NCBI GenBank assembly: GCA_012932865.1
Contig: SAXG01000004.1
Location: forward strand, 930,001 to 994,000
Origin: Amylostereum areolatum
Lineage: Eukaryota; Basidiomycota; Agaricomycetes; Russulales; Stereaceae
Direction: 5' to 3'
DNA length: 64,000 nucleotides
The position numbers and the translations under genes were made by a program. This document shows, piece by piece, positions 1-10,671 of this stretch. The notes below the pieces were generated by a model. It did not search any database, was not told the origin of the DNA, and saw only the letters and a list, made by a program, of their open reading frames with translations. Within the stretch, counting starts at the first letter, position 1, and each line of letters begins with the position of its first letter.

Positions 1-880
1 TGATGGGTCGAAACAGTCGTGTTTTCCTACATAGGCTGCGTTCAGCTCAGAGTTTTTTGGGAAAGAACGACTAATCGTAGAACCGACTTTCAAAACTCTG
101 AGCTCGTGTTGGCGACGTCGTAGAACCGCCGCGGCGCGTTCCCAAGCGCGACGCTCATCATCGGAGGATTTCTTGAGGTCCATGTATGATTGAGGGAGTG
201 TGACGAGGAGAGCCTGATGTATATGTCAGCATTGAGCGTCGTGTAGGTGTAGTAGGTTACTATGACGGAAAGGTGGATACTAACCAAGGCTTTCGTTGCG
301 TCATTGCTGGCAAGGGCAGCAGCATCCGCGCAGCTGAATAGCGCGTGTGAAGAGAGGGCAATTATGATGCGCTCGAACCTGCAGGAAGAGGGGACGTTTA
401 ATCAACGCGACGGGAAACCGAACGACACTAACACGCACCGTTCTCCAGCACATTCTTCTAGGGTCGATTTCCTAACCACGACGTCTTTCCACCACCAGCC
501 AGCCGATGCATCCTCCGAATCTGTCCTCGTCGCTTTCGCGCGGACCCCTTCCAGATATTTCGTCAGGCCCGCCCTGAACGCCGTTGAGTCTGACGGCTGA
601 GAAGCAGGGATATGTAGAGAGTAGCTGGACATCTTGCCTCGGTCAGAAAACGAGATCGGGATCACCAGGCGCAATATTCACGGACAGTTTTCAAAGCGCG
701 TTTTCCTTCAATCTTGCCCACGAGAAAATAGCAGAGGTCCTCCATGGTTTTGGCTCGATCGCGCAGACCGCGTGTCTTGGGATCGAAAACGTGCTCGTCA
801 TATTCCGGGCTGTTCGCGTGAGGGTATTGAAGAAGATGGATGTGAACGAGGAGGATTATGGGTAGAGGGAGGCTGATCAT
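1..880 (-). CDS. HAUS6: HAUS augmin-like complex subunit 6, N-terminal part (partial)
   Basis: The augmin complex recruits gamma-tubulin to existing spindle microtubules; subunit 6 is one of its large subunits. The reading begins at an ATG (878-880) with a hydrophobic start (MISLPLPIILLVHIHLLQYP). It continues through RGLRDRAKTMEDLCYFLVGK, QPSDSTAFRAGLTKYLE, WWWKDVVVRKSTLEECAGER and, after an intron, FERIIIALSSHAL, the order expected for the HAUS6 N-terminal domain. Introns fit at about 638-681 (its acceptor is uncertain), 379-438 and 214-284. The frame stays open to base 1 through a basic helical stretch (DDERRAWERAAAVLRRRQ), so the 3' part lies outside the window. The assignment rests on recognised motifs, not on a search. 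Upstream, 881-1206 holds only its presumed promoter. Confidence 0.68.
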
Positions 881-1206
881 CCGGCAGATGTGATGAAATG
901 CGGTCGAAACTCGAAAGGAACGTTACTGTCACGGTCGCGCGACTTGAGTTCGACGCGTATGCGAACCATTAATCACATGACCATTGCATCCCGGACACCC
1001 AATAGATAAGTATTGCTATGGACGAGTCACACAAATCCATATAGCCACACGTGTGTATGTGTACTGAGGAGAAAGAGAAGAGATAATATGCAAGACCTGG
1101 AGGATTGGTAAAGAGCCGAGAACAAGTAACTCGTATACTGTATATGCTGTCTCAAAGTAGTTTGACGGTTAACCTAGTCAAGGGTTAATGAACGTCCACT
1201 CAGTGT

Positions 1207-1858
1207 TCAACCTGTAGTCCTCTGTTTTGAGCTGGTCAGAAACACCCCGCCCTCAAACTCGACGACGGCGTGATAGTCGATCATGTCGTCAATGCCGTTC
1301 CTCAGACTGCTCCACGTTGGTCCGTTCCACGCGCAGAGCCCCAACGCTCTCCCACCATCCAAGGGCGTGGCTAGAAAGAACGCGCCCTGCTGGGCAGATA
1401 TTTCCACCTGGGTGGGTGTGAGGGCCAATGGGTCCGACGGAGGAGCAGGCCACGTGAAGAGAGCCGAGTTGGGCGCGTCGGGGGCCGTACCATGAACGGT
1501 GACGGGGGAGAAGTGACCATCACGGATGACGTGGAGAGCGACGAGGTGCGGAATAACGGTGGCGAGACTAGAGCTGTTGATAAAGTCTTCCTTACGGTTG
1601 AGGGTGACGGCGATGTGGGTTGGACAGGATATTGGAAAGCGTTGCTCGAAAGGCTTCCTCTGCGAGTGAGGTTACGCGTGGCTGGTCGTTCCTCCAGAGC
1701 TATGGACGCCGCGTGGAAAAGAATGTTCAGACTCACCAGCGACTTGAACGATAAGAAAAGATGAGGGAACATACGTAAGATTTAGAGATGAACAATGTCT
1801 CGCTGCCGACACGAACGTCCTCTACGGCCAATTTTTGCATTTCTTCAGTTGATGTCAT
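1207..1858 (-). CDS. Uncharacterised small protein (about 178 aa)
   Basis: I do not recognise this protein. The ATG at 1856-1858 opens a 28-residue first exon (MTSTEEMQKLAVEDVRVGSE...). A 115-nt intron (1660-1774, donor GTATGT, acceptor CGCAG) keeps phase 0 and leads into a second exon that is open to the stop at 1207. The second exon reads CPTHIAVTLNRKEDFINSSS, then HVIRDGHFSPVTVHGTAPDA and ends GGVFLTSSKQRTTG. It has no signal peptide or membrane segment and no motif known to me. Using an earlier acceptor (CCATAG near 1700) would force a frameshift, so the longer intron is preferred. Coding character is supported by a long open frame with conservative composition; function is unknown. Confidence 0.45.
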
Positions 1859-3341
1859 AGCAGGGATTTGAGCATACGCTTTCCGATGTCAGAAACCGGA
1901 GGTGTTATATAGGCGAACGGGAACATCATATGTACACCTGGAGCGGATGGCGTCACTGGAGCTTGTCTGAGCGTCGGTGGATCCCGTTTCATTGGCACTT
2001 GGCTAGCTCGGGTACTTGGACGTACTTGCTCCAAAGCGCGGTGGATCCAGGGCACCAAGATGGCTAGGCATACCATAACCGAAGCCAGGATTTAGACAGA
2101 CGATCCTGTCATTGGTACTATAACGGTTGGAAGGACAGGGACAAGGATCCCACTGGTCAGGTGAGGGGGGTGACCAGCCTGAGGATCTGCGGTGCGATGT
2201 CAGTCACCGAATAAGTGATATACGGCGGGTATGCGTGCATGCACTTATTTATTGCTTAGATTGTACAACCTGCAAGGCGTATGCATGGACTTGAAAGAAA
2301 ATACGGTGATCGGGGAACTACGTGTCGATGCTGACATCAACATTGGCATCGGAGTATGACGCACTGACCCGCGTGTTGGGTGGTCGGCTCTCCTATTTGC
2401 GCATTTTCGAGGCAATCACGGAGGCAGGGATTCTGAATCGCGGTGAGGAGGATGCGCGGGGGCCTGGAGAGATCTGATTCTGGAGTCCTGGACGCGAAGG
2501 ACCGCAAGCGGTGGCCCGGGCGTGGGAACGTTTGCGAGCCTCGAGGCTAAACGCGACGTCATCTACTGATCTACTGTACTTACCATTTCTTACCGGTCCA
2601 ATCACCCTCGCTCCTCCAGTCGACACAGACGCTATTCCCTGCTCTACTACTTAGCAGGACTCAGACAAGCCAGGAAGCGCCTCTATGTGAGTCAAAAGTG
2701 CCTTGTGCGCGCTCCCGGGTTCACCATTTCCTCAGTGTCGCATGGAAACCTATGGAAACCCAGGGAGGAATTCTCCCTATCGACCGAGAACCTGAATATT
2801 AACAAAGACCGGGAGTGCTCAGTCAATGTCTTGGGTCGTTTCAAAAATTCCACCTCTTTTCGGTCATGATCCATCGATGTTTGTACTGCCTCCTCATCGT
2901 GGCAAGCATTATCTTATCATTGTCAGTCCTCGGCTTCTCAGATGTGGATACTGTAACCACTGTATCTTTTCCTTGTTTAGAGCCCATCTAACAGGCTGTG
3001 GGACTATCTTTAGACTGGATGGCCTGAAGTTTGAAGTGGCAAGATGCTCGGCGCTCGGGCGCTCAGAGGTTTCGTCTATTCTGTTATTATGGACATTGAT
3101 GATTCGGACCTTCAACGGGGACCATCGCATCGATATTCATCACGCATGTGAGGGTACTCATTACGAATATGATACAATATACGGAGAACTAAGAGAACCG
3201 AGAACAGTATAACCCATGGTAGCGATGCAGTACAAATGAAGGTGGGGGCATAAGTAAAATACGTGGTGAGCAGTGTACAACATAGTAGTTACACGAGAAT
3301 AGTGCGGAAAAAATGATTGAAAAAAACTCTGCAAGTCAGCC
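1859..3341. other. Intergenic stretch, no convincing gene
   Basis: Only short overlapping frames on both strands are present, none with a recognisable motif or a credible intron-exon structure. The longest (about 128 codons on the plus strand at 2826-3212) has no family resemblance and is treated as chance. Confidence 0.5.
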
Positions 3342-4807
3342 CTACAAAGTGATGCGACGGTCCATGTCCTTCTGCTTCCTCAGATGCGAGATTCCCCCTA
3401 ACACCATGCCCGAGCTTGCAGACGCACGCGCATACGTACGGCTGTCGACGACTTTCACCTGCGCCTCCATACGAAACATACGCGTGTCCCTTGTTCGAAA
3501 GAGGTCCATCGGGACCGGGACCCAGAACTTGACATACCACTGGTCGGGCCTGTCTACGTTGCGCGTCCAGTTCTTCTCCAATACTACACCTAGTTCGGGG
3601 TCGAAGTCCCTGGTCAAGGAGGAGACATCCTTCTTGCGGAGTGTGCTCCCGATGAAGGACGTGGAGTACACGGGAAGCGAATTGGTTTCGAGAGAGAACC
3701 TGCCCTCATACTGCATGGGTCGAGCAGTCAAGGTTGATCGACTCGATCACACATCCTGACCCTCCCTCAAGATCAGACAGAACGAGGATTCCACCCCATG
3801 CATATATGCTTCTGCAACAATTAAACGCAGGTCAGAACCCGTCACCGATCGCCGATGGGGATAAACTCACTCTTCAGGAAGGTCCCAGACCTCAACATGC
3901 TTCTTCATTGGCCTATTCTGAGGGTGAATCGTGCCGGGCCGTATTCCTTTCCAGCCGTGGGGTCATCGGTGTATGACTCCGCTCCAAGAAGTGGGTTTGC
4001 TCGTGGATCGGCGTGGTCATGGGTCTGGTCCTGCAGGTAGCCCGCCCGCATAGACGTGCCCAGAGGGCGATCGCTCGAAGGCGAGCGCGTCTCAGGCCGC
4101 AGTTCCCGGCGTGAGTATGTGCGGCCAATGACGTTTGACTCCGATAGCGAACGCAACACCATCGACGACGAGCGTGAGAGGGGGAGGGGGATTCTGGATG
4201 TGTAAGGAGTCGAGGAACCATTCCGCGCCTCGCATGCCTCTTGTGGGCTCGTTCGTCCAGACTGGTCGGAGAACGCGAGGGTTCCAACTCGGCGGAGGGT
4301 GCGATGCGTCTGTGCTCCTTCGATGGTTTCTGAGGAACGATTGAGCTCTGCCAATGGTCCGGTCGAGCTCATCGAACCCTTCTCTGCAGGACGCAGGCTC
4401 AAACTACTGGGTGGTCTTGAGATGTTGACCTGCGACGTCCTCTTTTCTACACGGGATGTCCGCTCAATGGGATCGGCACGGATCGTCTCCATGGATGATG
4501 TGGAGCTCAACCGTTGGCGTACGCGGGACTTGCGGGCATCGTTGCTTTCGTTTTCATCAAGGGTGTCTCGGCGAGTACGCTTTCGTGTCGCAGAGGATGA
4601 TACAAGGGTCGCCGTTTTCGACGTGTTTCGGTGGTACGTCGTCGTGGCGGGTGCCATGCCAGCCATGGCTTGCGAGTCGCGCTGTGATCCAATCGGGGTG
4701 GCAGTGACAGTTGCAGTGGTGACCGACGCCGGCGCCGGGCGGGTCCTCGAGGTAGGGAAGGGGTGAGAAGCAGAGGGAGCGGGAGTGGTACGGGACGAAG
4801 GGGCCAT
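3342..4807 (-). CDS. Uncharacterised protein: Ser-rich disordered N-terminus, conserved C-terminus
   Basis: I do not recognise a named family. From the ATG at 4805-4807 the first exon gives about 300 residues rich in Ser, Thr, Arg and Pro (MAPSSRTTPAPSASHPFPTS), clearly disordered. The C-terminal part is compact and looks conserved: HVEVWDLPEE, then AWGGILVLSDLEGG, YEGRFSLETNSLPVYSTSFI, DQWYVKFWVPVPMDLFRTRD and TRMFRMEAQVKV. A beta-rich fold is possible. Joining the parts needs introns at about 3903-3967 (donor GTCATA), 3819-3878 (donor GTGAGT, acceptor TTGCAG) and a very short one near 3713-3752 (about 40 nt); the first and last are weak, so either the model or the sequence may be imperfect there. 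A likely 5'UTR intron (donor GTGAGT at 4873, acceptor CTCCAG) precedes the start. Vague likeness to an arrestin-type fold is not enough to name it. Confidence 0.5.
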
Positions 4808-4873
4808 GACCGGATGGAACACGTCGCAAAACTGGAGGGGGAGAAAGAAACGGCAGCCGTCCGAAAGACTCAC

Positions 4874-5481
4874 GTCCTCCCTTTATATTAGATCGACATG
4901 GGCCACAAGCTCCGACGGCGAGTAAACAACGCGATGTGGCCGACCATTGTTCTCATCAAGGTCTAGAAACACTTACAATCGCCCAAAACAGCCCTGGAAA
5001 AGGGGCAGAACGGCTAAGAAAGGTCAAGCGCGTCAAAATAAAGCAGAACAAAAAACGGAAGATAGCAGCTTGCCGATAATCTAGGTCTTTGGGGATAGAC
5101 AAACAGCATCCACGTAGGGCCTCAATTGTGAAGGTCGCTATCATCATAACATCGATCTTGTCGCTTTTCGGGACCTGTACGCGACAAGAGCGAAGTGATA
5201 TATATATATATATATATATATATTGCTATCGAGCCCGAATGTGAGCATGTCGCGAACAACCTGCTGGTCAAACAGGATCAAAAGATCACAGATCCCATAT
5301 CTTCGCACCCCCAAATCGCAAGACTGGATCACAGCAAAGTCGAGGAACCGTTAACTGCACACCGAAGTAATGGGACATGCATGTATGGGCATGGCATGGG
5401 GCATGAATTTTGTGCATCGAGAGATAAAGAAAGCTAGGCAGCGACAAAGAAGATACAGATGAGCACTCTGCTCTAGAGTGC
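4874..5481. other. Intergenic stretch with a TA microsatellite
   Basis: No gene is supported. It holds the presumed promoter of the minus-strand gene starting at 4807 and, at about 5197-5223, a perfect (TA)n run. The remainder downstream of eL37 is probably its 3' flank. Confidence 0.6.
5197..5223. repeat. (TA)n microsatellite
   Basis: About 13 uninterrupted TA units. It lies in the intergenic stretch between the 3' end of eL37 and the 5' end of the neighbouring minus-strand gene; no function is implied. Confidence 0.9.
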
Positions 5482-6188
5482 TTACTCCGAGGCAGCGGGG
5501 ACTCGCTTCTTGGCGATGGTGTTCTCCCTGATGGGATGAGGGGGTAAGAAGGATATCACCACGCAATCATAGTTGGTGGACGCACCGGAAACCGTTCTTG
5601 AAACGCCTCGACACTGTCTTGAGGTAACGCATCCTGCCCGTGCCCGTGGTCTTTCGGCGCTTGCCCTTTTGACCCCACTCGTATGAGCGCAGCTTGGCAC
5701 TGGGATAACCACACTGAGCGCACTCTGGAGTAACTTGCGTCAGAGAACGGGGGGTCTGAACATGGCTACCGACAGCAACGCACCTTTGTGCTGCTTGTGG
5801 AAAGCACGACGACCGCAGCGGCGGCAGAGCGTGTGCGATTTGGTGTGTCGCTTACTGGAAGGTAGGTTAGAAAAACAGGATCACTGTGCAGGCTGACGCT
5901 GAGTACTCACCCGAAGGACGAAGTACCTGATAGCACGGATTCAACTAGGTGAGTATAGTCCCAATGGCATCACAGCTCGTGAATTCACACCTTTTGTCTA
6001 CGAAGGGAGAAAAGGTGAGCGGTCATCATCGAATAAACAGGTGGGCGAGGAGCCAAGCCAAGGATCATCCAAATCGCATGCCATCCATCCATCCACTTCC
6101 AGCCATTTCTGCAATCCCTTATTTCACCCAATGGTCCAGGGTATCTCCCTCTGCGCACACGAGCAGTAGAAAAGCAGTCACTCACCAT
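5482..6188 (-). CDS. RPL37: 60S ribosomal protein eL37
   Basis: Zinc-binding protein of the large ribosomal subunit. The deduced 93-residue product begins [20 protein letters not shown] and ends [14 protein letters not shown], which is diagnostic. The zinc ligands are visible as CRRC followed by CAQC. Six coding exons are needed: ATG alone (6186-6188), seven bases (5991-5997), sixteen bases (5911-5926), then 5784-5854, 5586-5724 and 5482-5527. All introns have GT-AG ends (for example GTGAGT donors after the first and third exons). The summed exon length of 282 nt gives an uninterrupted reading. The intron-packed 5' end is common in fungal ribosomal protein genes, but two consecutive micro-exons are unusual. 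Identity is certain. Confidence 0.96.
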
Positions 6189-6654
6189 CTTGCGGGGGTT
6201 TGGTGGTCGTCGATGTCGGTGAGCGAACGTATGCGCGGCACTGATTGACCTCGCTTCGTAGGGTTAGGGTTTCATCACGTGCAATCGCTTTTCTTCGAAC
6301 TGTATTCCTCTCCATTGAAGGTATGTATACGAAGCTGGTACACCTGAGTACTGACTGTCATCGACGCATCGAAGAGATCCTGCTTCAAATACATAGTTCT
6401 TTGAGGTAGCATCGCGGCAAGGCAGTCAGGTGGAATAGTCATCTTATATCATGGTCATGACGGCCCTTGCCTCTTGAGGCCTGAGGCTGCGACGACATCC
6501 GCTCGCATCCGTGTGGTTCATGATCCCATATCAATGTAGGTGAGTTATGCGCAGATAATCTGAACTATGCGTCTATCGGTAAGTAAGATCCCTTCCGTTC
6601 ATCACTGATCATTCGTCGAACCCTCCCATCGCCCGCATGGCCTCAACCACCCTC
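6189..6654. other. Intergenic stretch (eL37 promoter side, VPS9 3' side)
   Basis: Between the eL37 start codon and the VPS9-gene stop codon. It must carry the eL37 5'UTR and promoter and the 3'UTR of the upstream minus-strand gene. I see no further gene and no clear TATA box. Confidence 0.6.
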
Positions 6655-9600
6655 TTATATTCTCGTAGCAACTCCCTTCACTTCAGACAGCCTGAGGTCG
6701 TCCTCGGCGCACTCCAAGAAGCGCTTATTGGGAGGTGCGACCCTCATGGACACCGGCGATGCTGCGCGCGACGATACGGGGCTGTCAAACCTGTTTACTC
6801 CAGGGAGCAACAAAGAAGTGCGTCGAGATGGTGGCGGCGACCCCTGTAGATGGAAGCGGTGGTCAGACAAGGGTTGCGAGATGGCTAGGTTCCAGCGTAC
6901 CGATGTTGGTTGAGGCATGCCGATGCCACCCTGTGAAGTAGCAAGCCTCGACAGCCCAGGCATACTTGCCAAACGATCCGAGAGGCTCTTGCGCGAACGC
7001 ATATCTCTCTTTCGGCCCTTCGCGTTCATCATGCTCTCGAAGCTCCGAATACTCCTCGCGTCATGCTTCTCGTCCCCCCTCCTCATCTTCCTCTTCCTCT
7101 CCCTCGTCCTCGACGTCACTTTCATCAACACCTTCTGAATCCGACATGTACGCAGAGCGTATGGAACCAGGCCGGGACGCCACCTCTACCATCATCTGTC
7201 CGCTCTCCTCCACAGGAGCAGTGCTGCTTATTGAGCGTGCGCGATCACGTCCAGGCAACGAGGCGGCAAGACTCGCAATGGAGAAGCCACTCTCGCGTCG
7301 TAGGAGCCCAAAGCTCGGACGCACATTCCACGACTGGGCTTCCTCTGGTGACGAGGGAGCTTGTTGGCCCTCTGCAACATTTCCAGGAAGGAGCGAGCGG
7401 AGAACACCGAAACTAGAGTCCACAACCCCAAGGATGACTTTATTGGCGGAGCCAGCAATTGCGTCGACTTGTTGCTCAACACCACGACGTAAGCGTGCAG
7501 GGGACGCCTTCGGGAGTCTCGCTGAGTGCCGTGCGAGTGACAGGGATGGGTGTCAAATCTGCAGTACTATAGGAACATTAGTTGACAGTCTTGACCCCGT
7601 GGCGACGAACTTCATACCTTGGTACTTCCTTCTCGCTCTCACCCAGACCAAGGGCTTTGAGATCTACATTCTCTAAGAAGTCCGCGACGGCCATCAAGTT
7701 GACAAGGCAATAGCTTTCTTCGCCGCCAACCCGTCGATTGCGGAAGCGTTGCGTGTAGAGTAGATGAGAGACGAGATGCCTTGGGTTCGCCTTCACTACG
7801 GAGAATATCATCAAGGGAAGAATGAGGTCACCAGACACGGGAGTGGGAGTATGCGGAGGAGACACGACAAGGATTGGTGACGAAGACCGGTACTGAGGTA
7901 TAGTCAACGAGGGCGTAGGGGACGCCTGATTGAGGGCTGGTGGGAGGGCTGGGTCCTCGGAAGGGAGGAGGTCCTTGAGTCTCGTTTCTGTATCAGGCGA
8001 GACGATTATTGGAGGTGTGTCAGTCGTAGACGTTAACGGCTGAGTGTCAACGTCGATTCGCATATCCACCTTGGGATCGCCGTCCACCTTGTCTTCACCT
8101 TGATCGATATTAGCGAAACGCGTCGACGTAGGATCTGGCGACTTCTGATTTTCCAGCTCAGCCTCTGACTTCAGTCGTATAGGAGGTAGGCGAGAAAGGC
8201 TGTCTGTGAAGAAAACGATAAGCTCGGGGTCAGGCAGCACTGAAGTAACTTACCGACAAGAATCTTGTGAGTTACCACGAGGATGGCACCTTTATCTGCG
8301 GGACATCGACAGGCTGATTGGTCTAGTTGTGACAGTGCTGTGGCATCGTGAGTATCTGCAAAATTCAGCATTGAAACCCAATCCTTACTTTCACCACAGC
8401 TCTTGAGCACTAATTCTATTTCCGCACCGGACGAGCCTACGTCTACGCCGAGGTGTTCCAAGCCCAAGTCTAGCATATTCAAAGCCGCAATGCGACTAGG
8501 AGAGAGCTTCATCGTGGGAGCCATCGTCCGATTGCGGTTGCAGGTACAGTCTGGGAAGAGGAGTTTAACGCAAGCTAGGCGAGAAAAGGGGACCATGCCT
8601 ACCGGTCGTAAAACATTGAACACATGACACGCTCTACCACCTCCAGCAGGTCATTCACGGAGTTCTCGGACAGCCCTTTCTTCCCCTTCTCCTTTTTGTG
8701 ATCCCCATCCGTAGAACCCTCGCTACTGCCCTTCGGTGCGCGCGAAGTAGTTGGACTTGCCCCCGCATATATCTCGTCCTCAAGCTCCGCGTAAAAGTCT
8801 TGGAATTGCTGCGACAGCTCCTCGACAGTTTCCTGGGGAGGATCGATGGTGTAAGTTTGGGTAGGCTGCGCGGGATTATTCCCCGTGAACGGTCGTTTGG
8901 CACCAGACGCGCTCTTGATGAAAGGGTACATTCCCGTTGCGAACTCGTGGACACGATTGACGACCCAGGACGGTGCACCGGACACTGTGAGGGCCTCCTT
9001 CATCTCGGCTTTGAGTGCCTTATTAATTTGTCGGCCGACGTCCTTCCATATGACGGGTCGGTCGATGGTGAAAGCCGGAACCTCGACGGCATGCTCGACA
9101 TCGGGGGGAGGCGGTGGGGGCGGTGATGGTGTGGGTGCGACGGGCTGCTTGCTGAAAAGGGAGGCGAGCGAGCTTGACAGACGAGAAGGCGTGCCAGAAG
9201 CAGAGGAAGGGCGCTGGCCAGGCCGGGGCGGTAATGGCGGTTTGGTAACGACGTGGGGTGGAAGAGGGAAGTGCTTCCGTGTGAGAAGGAAGAGTGAATG
9301 TCGGATAAGTCCTGGGAAAGCGGGGATGAAGATATCAAAGGGAGGGGAGCGAGAGAGGCGAGGGATGCACTGCGTGTGCTCGGGGCCAAAAGCCCATTGT
9401 ACTAATTTGGAGCCAGGCTTCACGGATGATCGGAAGGTGAGGGTCTGGCTAGAACGGTCGTCAGCGCATATACGCGACCTTGCATTCCCAACTCACCCTT
9501 CAAGCGTCCCTCTGAGGCCAGACATTGTGACGATCTCGGTGTATTGGCCTAGGTGCACCCGCGAAGAGCACTATATGGTCCTTCACGAAATCCGCGTTGA

Positions 9601-10181
9601 TAGTAACACCGTGACGGCTGGTCCAATGGTAGCAGTAATGTCACCTATCGCAGCCCAGGCCCAACTCAATAAACACAATCATATACAGATAGAAAAAGCG
9701 GTTACGCGCACCTGGCCAGTGGTCAAGGATATTCCATATCTCCGCCCACTCCGGACTATGATCATGTTCGCCAACGAGCTTCTCCAGCATATCCCAGCCC
9801 ACGCTTGTGGTATCGAGGCCAACCGATTGAGCATATGCCTTGAGGTTCATGAGTTGGAGCTTGCTCGTCGCATCGCCGCCCTGTTGGGGCGATACCGAGA
9901 GTGAAGACTGCAGCGTTGTCCCCGTTGTTGCCGCAGCGGTTCTGTTGCGTGGGGTATACGGAACATATCGTGTTGCTGGGACGGGGAGGGTATCTGGGGA
10001 AGCATTGTTTGTCGCGGCGGCGGGCGCGGGCGTTGGCAGTTGGAGAAAGTAAAGGGTGGGCGGTGAGAACTTCGCGTGTGCTGGTAAGGGATGGAGATGG
10101 CGATGGGGTCCTTTGTATGCGCGCCCCTTGCGAACGGCCGATGGAGCTGGCTGGGAAACCAGATTCGCGTTTGACAGCCAT
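6655..10181 (-). CDS. VPS9-domain Rab5-type guanine nucleotide exchange factor
   Basis: VPS9 domains exchange GDP for GTP on Rab5/Vps21 GTPases of early endosomes. The domain lies at about 8600-7690 and reads LNMLDLGLEHLGVDVG, CRCPADKGAILVVTHKILV, an inserted Pro/Ser-rich loop, then LILPLMIFSVVKANPRHLVS, LLYTQRFRNRRVGGEESYCL and NLMAVADFLENVDL. The N-terminal part (KLQLMNLKAYAQSVGLDTTS, then TMSGLRGTLEG and QTLTFRSSVKPGSKLVQWAF) is a region I recall from basidiomycete relatives. The C-terminal tail is acidic and Ser-rich. Many 45-75 nt introns are present; a 75-nt intron (donor GTGTTA, acceptor ACCGAG) near 9550-9625 restores phase. The start (ATG at 10179-10181, MAVKRESGFP) is a best guess, and the join to the next exon is not resolved. 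A frame break at a run of six C (7074-7079) separates the acidic tail from the last exon. The gene is divergent from the next one. Confidence 0.8.
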
Positions 10182-10671
10182 GACTGAGGAATCTGCGGGG
10201 TGGTGCAGCAAATCGAGCTATGAAGGTGCGAGGATGCGGGGGCTCTGACACACAACCGCAAGCACTCGTCGCTGAGAAAAGGAGAATGGACGGGGTTCAA
10301 TGTAAGAAGCAGGGGCCAACTGTGCGCGGCACAGCGGTCAATGGTGCTCGGTGCGCGGCGCAGGGCCTTCAGCTTCATCTTGTCGACCACCACTGGCACT
10401 TGCCTTTTCGCGTCATGGCCCGTGTCTTTCCTGTTACTCTCACCTCCCCGTCTTCCCTCTTCCACCCCTCAAGACACAAATACTTGTCTTGACCCATACC
10501 AGGTAAACGGCCATACGCTTTAGCTGAAACTCACGATGCTGATGAAACGTCATCTCCTCAGAGTTTCCTGGGCAGATACTGAAACGTCGTCTTGCAAGAG
10601 CCCAGTTCTCAGCTCTCATCCATCATTCATCGTCAAACCGTCATCTTCCCATCATCCCTCGCATCTTCATG
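10182..10671. other. Divergent intergenic region
   Basis: Lies between the VPS9 gene (minus) and the gene starting at 10672 (plus) and presumably holds both promoters. An open minus-strand frame continues upstream to about 10465, so the VPS9 protein could start further out. No other feature was found. Confidence 0.5.

Noticed and set aside
1610..1700. Apparent frameshift in the gene at 1207-1858
   Set aside because: An intron of 115 nt ending at CGCAG joins both exons in phase 0, so no frameshift is needed.
5144..5332. Frames encoding (IY)n from the TA run
   Set aside because: Produced by the microsatellite; not coding.
9530..9650. Apparent double frameshift in the N-terminal part of the VPS9 gene
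   Set aside because: A 75-nt intron (GTGTTA to ACCGAG) restores one continuous frame.
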